This document shows, piece by piece, positions 15,291-24,315 of a DNA stretch of 34,829 nt (positions within the stretch are counted from its first letter, which is position 1; every line of letters starts with the position of its first letter). The stretch lies in assembly GCA_018710785.1 (NCBI GenBank), contig DVJD01000094.1, forward strand, positions 1-34,829, read 5' to 3'. A program made the position numbers and the translations under genes. This DNA is from Candidatus Fimimorpha excrementavium (GTDB taxonomy: Bacteria > Bacillota > Clostridia > Lachnospirales > Lachnospiraceae). The notes under the pieces are model-generated. The model saw nothing but the letters and a program-made list of their open reading frames with translations. It had not been told where the DNA came from and did not search any database.

Positions 15291-17642
15291 ATGGAACAGG
15301 TACTTCGCTTATGGTATGACAAACCGGCTCCCAACCGGGGACGGGAATCGGAGGAGAGAACGGCCAAGGACCCGGATTGGGAACAGTGGTCCCTGCCTCT
15401 TGGGTGCGGCTATATGGGGCTGAATATATTTGGGAGAACCGATACGGAGAGAATCCAGGTGACGGAAAACAGCCTGGCCAATCCATTCCGCGCGGGGGTA
15501 AACAATTTCGCGGAAATCAGCCTTGAAATCGGCCATTTACCGGATTCTGTGAAGAACTACGAAAGGGATTTGGTCCTGGAGGATGCCACGGCCCATGTCC
15601 GTTATGAGAAAGATGGCATCACGTATCAGAGAGAATATTTTTGCAGCTATCCGGATAAGGTTTCGGTGATCCGCCTTTGGGCATCCCAAAAGGGGGCGCT
15701 GTCGCTGGCGGTGGAGGCCAGGACGCCGTATCTGCGCCCGTTTGGGGAAGCAGAACATCAGGGCAAGACAGGAAACGTGCGGGCTGAGGACAACTGCATC
15801 ACTCTGTGGGGAAAGATGGAATATTATCAGGTGGAATATGAGGGCCAGATTCTGGTGCAGACAGAAGGAGGAAGCCTTCGGACAGAAGGGGCCCGGCTGG
15901 TGGTGGAAGCGGCGGACAGTGTTCTCCTGCTGATCGCAGTGGGAACCAATTATGAACTGCGGCCTTCGGTGTTTCTGGAGGAAGACCGGACGAAGAAGCT
16001 TCAGGGCAATACCCATCCCCACGAAAAGGTATCCCGCATTTTGATGGATGCCTCTCAGAAATCCTTTGAAGAATTGAGAAAGCGCCATGTGGAGGATTAT
16101 CAGCGGCTTTTTAAGCGGGTGGCGGTATCCCTGGGCAGCGGACAGGAAGAGGAAGAAAGGATACCGACGGATCAGCTGTTAAAGCAGTATCGGGAAGGGC
16201 GGCACAGTCATTATCTGGAAGAGGTGTATTTCCAGTATGGCCGTTACCTCTTGATTTCCTCTTCCAGAAAGGGAACCCTTCCGGGAAATCTTCAGGGAAT
16301 CTGGAACCAGTACGATGCCTCCCCGTGGAGCGCCGGATACTGGCACAACATCAATATTCAAATGAATTACTGGCATGCGTTTTCCACCGATCTGGCCGAA
16401 TTGTTTGCATCTTATGTGGATCTGAACGAGGCATTTCGCAAAAAGGCAGAGCAAAATGCGGACCGCTATTTGGAGGAAATCCAAAACGGGGACCGGAAAG
16501 GCGAGTATGATGTGCCCATGGAACCGGCTGGAAGCGGAAAAAATGGCTGGGCCATCGGTACCGGCGGGTGGCCCTATGATATTTCCGCGCCCAGTCCCAA
16601 CAGCCATTCCGGCCCGGGCACCGGCGGACTGACCACCCAGGTATTTTGGGATTATTATGATTTTACCCGGGATGAGACGATTTTAAAGGAACATGTCTAT
16701 CCGGTACTGGAAAGCATGGATCAGTTTCTGAATAAAACCGTAGTCCGGGAGGGGGACGAACTGCTGGCTTATCCGTCGGCGTCGCCGGAGCAGTGCATTG
16801 ATGGTGTCTATCCCAATTATTATCATACCATTGGCTGCGCTTTCGACCAGCAGATGATCTATGAGAACCACAAAAACTTCCTGCGGGCAGCAGACATCAT
16901 GGGAATCGACAATGAGACCACTGCCATAGCCAGACGCCAGATGGAACATTTGTCTCCGGTATTAATCGGAGCCTCCGGTCAGGTGAAAGAGTACCGGGAA
17001 GAACAGGAATATGGGGAAATCGGCCAGAAAAACCACCGGCACCTGTCTCAGCTGGTGGCACTCTGCCCGGGACAGACCATAAATCGGGAGACGCCGAAGT
17101 GGCTTCAGGCGGCCAGGGTGTCCCTCACAAAGCGGGGCGATGAATCGACCGGATGGGCCATGGCCCACCGCCTGAATGCCTGGGCCCGCGTCGGAGACGG
17201 AGAACATGCCTACCTGGTGCTGAACCATCTGCTGTCCAAAGGAACGCTGCCCAATCTCTGGGATACCCATCCGCCCTTCCAGATCGACGGCAATTATGGC
17301 GGAAGCGCCGGAATCGCGGAAATGCTTCTGCAAAGCTGTGAGGGATGGATGTATCCGCTTCCCGCCCTTCCGGACGCCTGGAAGGAGGGCGCTTACCAGG
17401 GCCTGGTGGCCCGGGGTAATATTTCAGTCAGTGCCCGGTGGAAGGAGAAACGGCTTACGGTTTTGGAAGTGACCGCGCGGGTGGGCGGTACCGTGAGACT
17501 TTGCTATCCGGGAATCGAAGCCATGAAATGTGAACAGACGGATGGAACGAAGACGGCAAAAAAAGAGTATGTGGTTTTGGAAACGGGCCGTGTGATCCTG
17601 GAGATGGAAACGGGAGAAACGGTACGGTTTATGAGGAAATAA
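15291..17642 (+). CDS. Glycoside hydrolase family 95, alpha-L-fucosidase-like
   Basis: GH95 enzymes remove terminal alpha-1,2-linked L-fucose (or L-galactose) by an inverting mechanism. The 783 residues cover the N-terminal beta domain (WSLPLGCGYMGLNIFG near 35-51), the (alpha/alpha)6 barrel and a C-terminal beta domain. NLQGIWNQ begins at N333. HNINIQMNYW holds N353 and N355, matching the activating Asn residues of AfcA. SPE gives E500 as likely acid, and PFQIDGNYGG gives D666. There is no signal peptide, so it should act in the cytoplasm on imported fucosylated oligosaccharides. The start ATG at 15291 has a modest GAAAGG site. The broken Gfo/Idh/MocA gene follows 64 bases later. Exact linkage specificity is inferred. 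Confidence 0.93.
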   Translation: MEQVLRLWYDKPAPNRGRESEERTAKDPDWEQWSLPLGCGYMGLNIFGRTDTERIQVTENSLANPFRAGVNNFAEISLEIGHLPDSVKNYERDLVLEDATAHVRYEKDGITYQREYFCSYPDKVSVIRLWASQKGALSLAVEARTPYLRPFGEAEHQGKTGNVRAEDNCITLWGKMEYYQVEYEGQILVQTEGGSLRTEGARLVVEAADSVLLLIAVGTNYELRPSVFLEEDRTKKLQGNTHPHEKVSRILMDASQKSFEELRKRHVEDYQRLFKRVAVSLGSGQEEEERIPTDQLLKQYREGRHSHYLEEVYFQYGRYLLISSSRKGTLPGNLQGIWNQYDASPWSAGYWHNINIQMNYWHAFSTDLAELFASYVDLNEAFRKKAEQNADRYLEEIQNGDRKGEYDVPMEPAGSGKNGWAIGTGGWPYDISAPSPNSHSGPGTGGLTTQVFWDYYDFTRDETILKEHVYPVLESMDQFLNKTVVREGDELLAYPSASPEQCIDGVYPNYYHTIGCAFDQQMIYENHKNFLRAADIMGIDNETTAIARRQMEHLSPVLIGASGQVKEYREEQEYGEIGQKNHRHLSQLVALCPGQTINRETPKWLQAARVSLTKRGDESTGWAMAHRLNAWARVGDGEHAYLVLNHLLSKGTLPNLWDTHPPFQIDGNYGGSAGIAEMLLQSCEGWMYPLPALPDAWKEGAYQGLVARGNISVSARWKEKRLTVLEVTARVGGTVRLCYPGIEAMKCEQTDGTKTAKKEYVVLETGRVILEMETGETVRFMRK

Positions 17643-17706
17643 GAAACGGGCCATGCCGGAACGGAAGCGGATGGGCCGATCTGCCCGAGCAGAAAGGAAA
17701 GGTATT

Positions 17707-18565
17707 ATGGACGAGAAAAAAATCATAAAAATGGCGATTTTGGGAGTTGGCAACATCGCAAAAAAAATGGCAGATACGGTCTGCCAAATGGAAGGCGTAA
17801 AGCTGTTTGCTGTTGCATCCAGAAATCTGGAAAAAGCACAGAAATTCGCAGCGCTTCACTCAGTGGAAAAAGCATATCAATGCCGCCCAGGCCAGGGAAG
17901 TGATTTCCCTGGCAAAAGAAAAGGGATGCTTTTTGATGGAAGCCATGTGGACGAGATTTCAGCCCTTTGTAAAACAGGTCAAAACCCTTTTGGATGAGGG
18001 CATCATCGGAGAAGTGAAGTGGATGGAGGCAAATTACTGCTTCCATTCCATGGGAACCGAGCGGATGTATCGGCCGGAACTGGCCGGAGGCGCGCTGCTG
18101 GATTTGGGGATCTATCCGCTGACGGCGGTCTCCCTGCTGTTGGGAGACCATCCTGTGAAAGTGAACACGACGGGGATTCTGACGGATTTGGGGGTGGATG
18201 CCAGAAGTCAGACGGTGTTCACTTACGAAGACGGAAAGATGGCTGTCATCTCCACCGCCATGGACAGCTATTCCGATGGCAGAATCCGCGTTCATGGGAC
18301 CAAGGGATTTGCGGAAATCGACGGCGTGGCCAATTGGGAACGGATGCGCGTGTATGATTCCAGAAGAACACGGGTGGCGGTGTATGAGAGACCGGAGCAG
18401 ATCAGCGGATATGAATATGAAGTGGAAGCCGCCTGTGCGGCTGTACGGGCCGGAAAGACGGAATGTGAGGAAATGCCCCATGGGCAGACCATACACATGA
18501 TGGAACAGATGGATGGCCTGCGAAAGGCATGGGGGATGCGGTATCCGATGGAAGAAGCGCTATAG
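17707..18565 (+). pseudogene. Gfo/Idh/MocA family dehydrogenase, broken by an internal deletion
   Basis: The first 57 residues (from ATG 17707, ribosome site AAAGGAAAGG) give a normal NAD(P)-binding N-terminus: MAILGVGNIAKKMADT and FAVASRNLEKAQKFA. At 17877/17878 the frame breaks: the frame-1 reading meets a stop at 17995-17997. Family-like sequence resumes in frame 2 at 17879 with NAAQAREVISLAKEK and FLMEAMWTRFQP, and runs to 18565. Typical members have about 46 residues between these points, including the YIATPH strand and the EKP motif with the catalytic Lys, all missing here. The loss is therefore about 137-140 bases, not a multiple of three. The gene would have encoded a sugar or sugar-derivative dehydrogenase partnering the fucosidase. 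It overlaps the converging aldehyde dehydrogenase gene by six bases. Confidence 0.88.
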
Positions 18566-19936
18566 GAACCGCTTCATAATGGTTTCTTTCATTTGGCTGA
18601 CAGGCTGATAACGTAGCGGCAGATCCAGCAAAGTGGACTTTTTCACGATGCTTCTGGTATGGCTAAAGGTATCAAAGCTGTATTTGCCATGGTAGCTTCC
18701 CATGCCGCTGGCGCCGATACCGCCGAATCCCAGATAGGGCGTCGCCAGATGGATGATGGTATCATTGATGCATCCGCCGCCGAAGGAAAGATGGTTCAAA
18801 AAATAGCGTTCCGCCTGTTTCTTGCCGGTGAACAGATAAAAGGCCAGGGGCTTGGCGCCGTCCATGACGGAGCGGATCAGCCGGACGGCGTCTTCCTGCG
18901 TGCGGTAGGTGAGGATGGGCAGAATGGGACCGAAGATTTCCTCCTGCATGACAGGATCCTTCGGCGTCACCCGGTCCATCAGCACCGGCGCTAGTTTTAG
19001 CGTAATGGGATCGCCTTCGCCGCCGGTGAGCAGGTGCTGTCCGCTAAGCAGGGAGATAAGGCGGTTGTAGTGCCTGAGATTGATGATCTTGGGATAATTG
19101 GGATTGTTCAAAGGCTGTTTTCCGTACATGCGTGTAAGTTCTTTTTGCGCATAATAGATCCACTGCTCTTTGACCGATTCCTGGATCAGGAGATAATCCG
19201 GAGCAACGCAGGTCTGACCGGCGTTTAAGAGTTTTCCGAAGAGGATTCTTCTGGCTGCGCATTTCAGATCCGCGCTTTCATCGACGACGCAGGGACTCTT
19301 TCCGCCCAGTTCCAGGCTGACTGGTGTCAGATGGCGGGCCGCCTTTTCCAGGACGATCCGGCCCACACGGGCGCTGCCGGTGAAAAAGATATAGTCAAAG
19401 GCCTGGTTCAAGAGCTGTGTATTTTCTTCTCTGCCGCCTTCCACGACTGCCACATATTTGACTGGAAACAGTTCCGTGAGAATACGTTTGATCAGGGCCG
19501 AGGTGTTGGGGGAAGCATTGGACGGCTTGACGACACAGCAGTTTCCGGCGGCTATGGCTCCGATCAGAGGGTCCATGGTCAGCATAAACGGATAATTCCA
19601 TGGGGATAGGATCAGCACGCAGCCATAAGGCTGCGGGGATTCAAAACTAAGAGAAGGAAACTGTGCCAGCGGCGTGGGTTTCCGGCGGGGGCGGCTGAAG
19701 GATACCAGATGCTTTTTCATATAGCGCAGTTCGCTTAAAACCATTCCGATTTCTGTCATATGGGATTCAAAAGAAGATTTATTCAAATCCGCGCAGAGTG
19801 CCGCCGTGATTTCGGATTCATACCGAAGGACCGCCTGTTCCAGACGGTTCAATGCTTCCAGACGATTGGACCACTTTTTGGTGGCGCCAGTCTGGAAAAA
19901 GGCTTTTTGTTTCGAAACGATGGAAGAAATCGTCAT
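18560..19936 (-). CDS. NAD(P)-dependent aldehyde dehydrogenase (ALDH3-like)
   Basis: This is a 458-residue aldehyde dehydrogenase that oxidises an aldehyde to the acid. The Asn of SPWNYPF is N114, the general base is E209 in LELGGKSP, and the catalytic thiol is C243 in NAGQTCVAPDYLL. EEIFGPILPI lies near the end, and the C-terminal part is rich in ALDH3-type motifs (FGGIGASGMGSYHGKYSFDTFSH). Its length fits the shorter class 3 type acting on fatty or aromatic aldehydes. I chose the ATG ending at 19936, with AGGTGA just upstream. A GTG three codons earlier is less likely. It is monocistronic with its own promoter and converges on the Gfo/Idh/MocA pseudogene with a six-base overlap. Its physiological substrate is unknown. 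Confidence 0.93.
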   Translation of the reverse strand: MTISSIVSKQKAFFQTGATKKWSNRLEALNRLEQAVLRYESEITAALCADLNKSSFESHMTEIGMVLSELRYMKKHLVSFSRPRRKPTPLAQFPSLSFESPQPYGCVLILSPWNYPFMLTMDPLIGAIAAGNCCVVKPSNASPNTSALIKRILTELFPVKYVAVVEGGREENTQLLNQAFDYIFFTGSARVGRIVLEKAARHLTPVSLELGGKSPCVVDESADLKCAARRILFGKLLNAGQTCVAPDYLLIQESVKEQWIYYAQKELTRMYGKQPLNNPNYPKIINLRHYNRLISLLSGQHLLTGGEGDPITLKLAPVLMDRVTPKDPVMQEEIFGPILPILTYRTQEDAVRLIRSVMDGAKPLAFYLFTGKKQAERYFLNHLSFGGGCINDTIIHLATPYLGFGGIGASGMGSYHGKYSFDTFSHTRSIVKKSTLLDLPLRYQPVSQMKETIMKRFL

Positions 19937-19987
19937 AAAAATCACCTGCCATTCTATTCGATTTCCAGGATACTGGAGTTATTTATG

Positions 19988-19996
19988 ATTATACCA
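19988..19996 (-). promoter_or_regulatory. Promoter of the aldehyde dehydrogenase gene
   Basis: On the minus strand, a perfect TATAAT (19993-19988) preceded by TGG, an extended -10. No good -35 is present. The 334-base gap 19937-20270 also holds a weak plus-strand TATACT (20190-20195) that may serve the amidohydrolase. Nothing else is recognisable there. Confidence 0.6.
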
Positions 19997-20270
19997 CAAA
20001 GCAGAGGGCCAAGGGAACATTTAGATTTTGGAATCTGTCGATGATATGAGCCGCTCTGTGGTTAGTATACCGCAAGTAGTCTGTTTTTATCGGAATATGT
20101 GCCTGCTTTTTTATAGGGCAGAATATTAGGACGAATGCATGCGTCCTGGAAAATTCCGAAAATCGCTGGTAGAAATGCGAAAGAGTGTTTATACTTAAAA
20201 GAAAGGACTTCATTCCGGATGGAAAACGAAACGATTGCGGCCAGGATGCCGCGGAAAAGAGAGGATGTTA

Positions 20271-21863
20271 ATGAAAACTCTATATTTGAATGGTACGATC
20301 ATTACAATGGAAGAAGGCACAGCGCAGGCAGTTTTGGAAGAGGACGGAATCATCACAGCTGTGGGAGAGGAAGAAGCCATGAAAGCCATGGCGAAGGGCG
20401 CCAGGGTGGTCGACCTGGATGGAAAAACCATGCTTCCGGCTTTTATTGATGCCCACAGTCATTTTTCGGCGTATGCCAACTCCATGCTGCAGATTCCGCT
20501 GGAAGAAGTGGTGACATTTGGGGAACTGAAGGAAAAGATCCGGGAATACATTGAGAAAAACAACATTCCGGAGGGAAAATGGGTTATTGCCAAGGGGTTC
20601 GATCCGGGAAATATGGAAGAACAGACGTATCCCACCCGCCAGGTGCTGGATGAGGCGGCTCCCCATCATCCCGTTTTAGTTCAGCATAAATCCGGCCATA
20701 TGGGTGTCATGAATACCCTGGGGCTTGATGTGTGCGGGATCACCAGAAATACGAAAAGCCCGGAGGGAGGCAGAATCGGCATGGAACATGGCGAACTGAC
20801 CGGATATCTGGAAGAAAATGCGTTGATCCAATATTTGGATGTGGTGGGAATGCCCACCAAGGAAGAACTGCAGGAGGTCTTCCTGAAAGCTCAGAAAAGC
20901 TATGCATCCTACGGAATCACGACGATTCAGGAGGGCATGACCATGGATTCCATGGTGCCGCTGTACCAGATGCTGGAATCGCAGCATATGCTGTATCTGG
21001 ATTTGGTAGCGTATGCAGATATGGCAAACAGCAGAGAACTGCTCACGACATTTTCTGACCGGATCAGCAGATATCGGAATCATATCAAAATCGGAGGCTA
21101 TAAGATTTTTCTGGACGGATCTCCCCAGGGCAGGACGGCCTGGATGAGGACGCCCTATAAAGGCGGTGGGGATTATAAAGGATATCCAACTATGACCGAC
21201 GAAGCCGTCTATACGGCAATTCGCACTGCGGCAAAAGAACGCAGGCAGATCCTGGCCCACTGCAATGGGGATGCGGCCAGTGATCAGTATATCCGCATGT
21301 GCCGGAGAGTGGAGGAAGAGGGCTATCCGCTGAAATCCATCCGCCCGGTGCTGATCCATGGGCAGCTGCTTGGTCTGGATCAGCTGGAAGCCGTCAAGGA
21401 AATTCCGCTGCTTCCCTCCTTCTTTGTAGCCCATGTCTATCATTGGGGGGATACCCATATCAGGAATTTCGGAAAGGAGCGGGCCGATTTCATCAGTCCG
21501 GCCGGTTCTGCCGGAAGGAAAGGAATCCGATATACGTTTCACCAGGATTCGCCGGTGATTGAGCCTGATATGCTGGAAACGGTGTGGTGCGCGATCAGTC
21601 GCAAGACCAAAAAGGGCGTGACTTTGGGGGAAATGGAGAAAATTTCTGTGCTGGATGCTTTGAAGGCCGTCACCATTCACGCCGCGTACCAGTATTTTGA
21701 GGAAGGAGAAAAGGGGAGTATCAAACCGGGAAAGCATGCGGACTTTGTTCTGCTGGATAAAAACCCTCTGGAGGTTTCTGCGGATGAGATCAGACAGATT
21801 CGGGTATTGGAAACCATAAAAGACGGCAAGATAATTTATCGAAGAGAAGAAATGGAACAGTAG
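20271..21863 (+). CDS. Amidohydrolase family 3 protein (YtcJ/NfdA-like)
   Basis: This is a metal-dependent hydrolase of 530 residues in the amidohydrolase superfamily, YtcJ branch, which includes N-substituted formamide deformylase. The first metal ligands are seen in FIDAHSHF (H62, H64). Later His residues lie in LAHCNGDA, VLIHGQLL and FHQDSPV, and KPGKHADFVLLDKNPLEV closes the barrel in family fashion. No signal peptide is present. I chose the ATG at 20271, with GAGAGGA six bases upstream; the frame opens upstream at 20235 through a TTG without support. It is monocistronic and ends in a very strong hairpin. The natural substrate is unknown. Amide, imine or carbamate hydrolysis is possible. 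Confidence 0.93.
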   Translation: MKTLYLNGTIITMEEGTAQAVLEEDGIITAVGEEEAMKAMAKGARVVDLDGKTMLPAFIDAHSHFSAYANSMLQIPLEEVVTFGELKEKIREYIEKNNIPEGKWVIAKGFDPGNMEEQTYPTRQVLDEAAPHHPVLVQHKSGHMGVMNTLGLDVCGITRNTKSPEGGRIGMEHGELTGYLEENALIQYLDVVGMPTKEELQEVFLKAQKSYASYGITTIQEGMTMDSMVPLYQMLESQHMLYLDLVAYADMANSRELLTTFSDRISRYRNHIKIGGYKIFLDGSPQGRTAWMRTPYKGGGDYKGYPTMTDEAVYTAIRTAAKERRQILAHCNGDAASDQYIRMCRRVEEEGYPLKSIRPVLIHGQLLGLDQLEAVKEIPLLPSFFVAHVYHWGDTHIRNFGKERADFISPAGSAGRKGIRYTFHQDSPVIEPDMLETVWCAISRKTKKGVTLGEMEKISVLDALKAVTIHAAYQYFEEGEKGSIKPGKHADFVLLDKNPLEVSADEIRQIRVLETIKDGKIIYRREEMEQ

Positions 21864-21880
21864 CTGCAAAACGGAAAACG

Positions 21881-21990
21881 AAAAAATCAGCTGTTTGTCG
21901 GTTGAACTATGGATTGGTTGGAATGATTAGCCAGAGGGCATCATTCATCCGATGGATGTTTCAAAAGACAAGCAGCTGATTTTTTGTTTG
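21881..21990 (+). terminator. Bidirectional terminator with a branched loop
   Basis: The 19-base arms 21881-21899 and 21967-21985 pair completely, with one U-G pair, between convergent genes. A-rich sequence precedes and TTTTTTGTTTG follows, so both directions could use it. The 67-base loop is itself structured: GAATGAT (21921-21927) pairs with ATCATTC (21940-21946), and ATCC (21947-21950) with GGAT (21954-21957). Confidence 0.8.
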
Positions 21991-22000
21991 GTGTTCAGCG

Positions 22001-22498
22001 TCAAGGCGTAAAGAGTGCGAGGTCAGGCGGATACCAGGTAAACAGAATGAAACCGATGATGAGTACCAGAAAACCGGCCTGCGCCTGAAAACGGGCATTT
22101 CCGGATGAAAACCGGGTACTGTGCAGAAAATGATCGCTGAACCAATAGGCGATGAAAACGCCCATGACAAGGGTCATTCCATCGGCGAATAGAAAATGCG
22201 TTCCCAAAATTCCCGTATACGTATAAAAGGAAACGATAATCCCAGCCATCCCGGACAGGATGGACAGCAGGCGTACAGGCAGAAAATTGGGAAAGTTTTT
22301 TCCGTACAGGAAATACGCGGGGATGGACAGAGCCAGCATGGGTGTGGCCAGAAGTTTCAGATGTTCCCAGATGCTTTCATTGACCGGGAAAAACCAGGCT
22401 AGGAAAAAAAGATCACCGATCCAGTCATGGATAAAGTGGAGCGGCACGCTCAGAAGAAGAACAAGGCCAGCGCCAATCCAGTGCCAACGTTTTACCAT
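22001..22498 (-). CDS. DUF6512-like integral membrane protein
   Basis: This is a 165-residue membrane protein with about five hydrophobic segments. It resembles the DUF6512 family of Firmicutes through the stretch FPVNESIWEHLKLLATP after the first helix pair and the histidine-rich LHFIHDWIGD before it. No function is known for the family. I chose the ATG ending at 22498 because a perfect CAGGAGG lies immediately upstream. The same frame continues to 22597 without a start signal. It is divergent from the sugar-binding protein gene and converges on the amidohydrolase, so it is probably expressed alone. A regulatory or transport role in the neighbouring glycan system cannot be claimed. Confidence 0.82.
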   Translation of the reverse strand: MVKRWHWIGAGLVLLLSVPLHFIHDWIGDLFFLAWFFPVNESIWEHLKLLATPMLALSIPAYFLYGKNFPNFLPVRLLSILSGMAGIIVSFYTYTGILGTHFLFADGMTLVMGVFIAYWFSDHFLHSTRFSSGNARFQAQAGFLVLIIGFILFTWYPPDLALFTP

Positions 22499-22682
22499 AA
22501 AACCTCCTGTCAGAGGATGCCGACAGCTGTTGCCCGGTGTTTCCGGCATCGGGCTGATACGGCATCCACAGAAATAATCTTCCTTTAGTATATGCATGAG
22601 ATAGGAAAAATATTGACGAAGGGATACTGCAGACGAAAAAAGAAACGTCGGATTTTATACATTGCAGTGTCGAAAAATGGAT

Positions 22683-22710
22683 TTGTTTCCTGAAACAGAA
22701 TTGGTATGAT
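22683..22710 (+). promoter_or_regulatory. Promoter of the glycan transport operon
   Basis: -35 TTGTTT (22683-22688), a 16-base spacer and -10 TATGAT (22705-22710) with TGG in front. A GTTTC-CT-GAAAC inverted repeat (22685-22696) overlaps the -35 and spacer and may be an operator. Further upstream, nested inverted repeats (ACTGCA/TGCAGT and GACG/CGTC) lie within 22626-22668. Confidence 0.55.
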
Positions 22711-22764
22711 GGATTCACCAAAGCAAAAGAAAACACACAGGAAAAAGAAAAGGAGGATGGAACG

Positions 22765-24213
22765 ATGAGATGGAAAAGAAAAGCGGCTGCGCTGACGGCC
22801 GGAATGATGGCATTTTCCATGCTGGCAGGCTGCGGGGCAGAAGAAGCAAAGGAGACGGCAGCGGTGTCAGCCGAGGAAAGTTCGGTGAATACCGGACAGG
22901 CGCAGGAAGAAAACGGGAACGGAGAGAAGACCGTGATCAATATATGGTCGAAAGACCGTCATGATGCGGCTTATGTTCAGGAAAAGATCGACGAGTACAA
23001 TGCATCCAACACAGACAACATTGAAGTAAAGTATACGCTGTACACAGATAATTTTACACAGGCAGTTGACATGGCGATTCAAAGTGATGAAATGCCGGAT
23101 ATGCTGACCTATGTCAACGCTACTGAATTCAATAAATATGTGGACGATGGATGGTGGCTGGATTTGTATGAGTATATGGATGACGACATGAAAGAGTATT
23201 TCAAAGATGTCATCATACCAGGATACAATGAATTTGACGGAAAACTATATTTCATTCCCACAAGCGGAACAACCTGCCGTCTGTTTTACAACAAGGAAAT
23301 TTTTGAACGTGTTGGAATCGAACATCCGCCGGAAACGCTGGAAGAACTGGTGGAGGATGCCAAACAGATCACATCCCAGCTGTCCCAGGAGGGAATCTAT
23401 GGATTCGCAGAGAGCATGAAGAGTGCCAATTCTGGTCTGAGCCGCTCGATGATTGTGGGTCTGCAACGCGAGACAGGAAAGCCCTATGGCTATGATTTTG
23501 AAAAAGGAGAATATGATTTTACCGATTGGGCGGACACGCTGAAACTCTGGACAGAGCTGTTATCGGATGAATGTGCGTTTCCGGGATGCGAGTCGCTGGA
23601 TATCGATCCGCTCCGCACGCAGTTTGCTGCCGGAAAAATCGGAATGTACATGTCCTATTCCCACGCGGAACCAGGCGTATATGAGAACCAGTTCCCGATG
23701 GATTCTTCCAAATGGGACTGTGCCCCGATTCCGACGGTTGGAGGAAAAGAGAACGGAAAACAGTACTACGAAGGCACCGGCGGATATCTGATCAATGCAA
23801 AAAGTCCCAATGCGGAGAAAACCTTCCAGGTTTACAAAGAAATTTTTGCCAATGAAGAGTATCTGGTAGGATACTATGAGGGCGGATTCGGCGTTAGCAT
23901 CATCCCGGCTGTGCAGGAAAAGGCAGAGCCAGGCGAGGACTTCAAAAATAAAGAATGGCTGCTGATCCATCCGGAGATGGATGCCATGCTTCCCAAAGCA
24001 CCTCATGAAGCCTTCGTATCCGGAATGGTGGTGGAAGGCGAGGATCTGTTTAAGACATGTGAATCCATCTACTATGGAGGAGCGGATGTGGAATCGACGC
24101 TTCAGGATCTGACGGATCGATACAACGCCGCTTATCAGAACGCAATCGAAAATGGAACGGGATACGAAATCCGGATACCGGATTACGATCCGATGAATCC
24201 GACGATGAATTAA
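22765..24213 (+). CDS. Extracellular solute-binding lipoprotein of a carbohydrate ABC transporter
   Basis: This is the substrate-capture protein of a carbohydrate importer, 482 residues, family 1 solute-binding type. The lipoprotein signal is clear: MRWKRKAAAL, then a hydrophobic stretch ending in the lipobox LAGC with C23 as lipid site, followed by an acidic Glu-rich linker. Inside the mature part, INIWSKDRHDAAYVQEKIDEYNA and an ABC-type FAAGKIGMYMSYSHAEPG segment are typical. The start ATG at 22765 follows AAAAGGAGGATGG. The gene heads the operon, and a GC-rich hairpin lies just after its stop. The ligand is unknown. The downstream lyase points to an acidic oligosaccharide. Confidence 0.93.
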   Translation: MRWKRKAAALTAGMMAFSMLAGCGAEEAKETAAVSAEESSVNTGQAQEENGNGEKTVINIWSKDRHDAAYVQEKIDEYNASNTDNIEVKYTLYTDNFTQAVDMAIQSDEMPDMLTYVNATEFNKYVDDGWWLDLYEYMDDDMKEYFKDVIIPGYNEFDGKLYFIPTSGTTCRLFYNKEIFERVGIEHPPETLEELVEDAKQITSQLSQEGIYGFAESMKSANSGLSRSMIVGLQRETGKPYGYDFEKGEYDFTDWADTLKLWTELLSDECAFPGCESLDIDPLRTQFAAGKIGMYMSYSHAEPGVYENQFPMDSSKWDCAPIPTVGGKENGKQYYEGTGGYLINAKSPNAEKTFQVYKEIFANEEYLVGYYEGGFGVSIIPAVQEKAEPGEDFKNKEWLLIHPEMDAMLPKAPHEAFVSGMVVEGEDLFKTCESIYYGGADVESTLQDLTDRYNAAYQNAIENGTGYEIRIPDYDPMNPTMN

Positions 24214-24218
24214 ATGGT

Positions 24219-24252
24219 ATTTGGCGGCGGCTTCGGAAAGACGCCGCCAAAT
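24219..24252 (+). other. Intercistronic hairpin after the binding-protein gene
   Basis: ATTTGGCGGCG (24219-24229) and CGCCGCCAAAT (24242-24252) form a perfect 11-pair stem with a 12-base loop and no T-run. Such stems often protect the binding-protein mRNA from 3' decay, giving more binding protein than permease. That role here is inference. Confidence 0.7.
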
Positions 24253-24315
24253 TATGCTGTGGATGAGCGGAAGAAAAGACGGCAGAAGGCTGCCTGTCGG
24301 AAATGAGGTGGATGG

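Noticed and set aside
20676-21869. 397-codon minus-strand frame opposite the amidohydrolase
   Set aside because: It is a shadow of a well supported gene, with His/Arg-rich composition typical of antisense translation.
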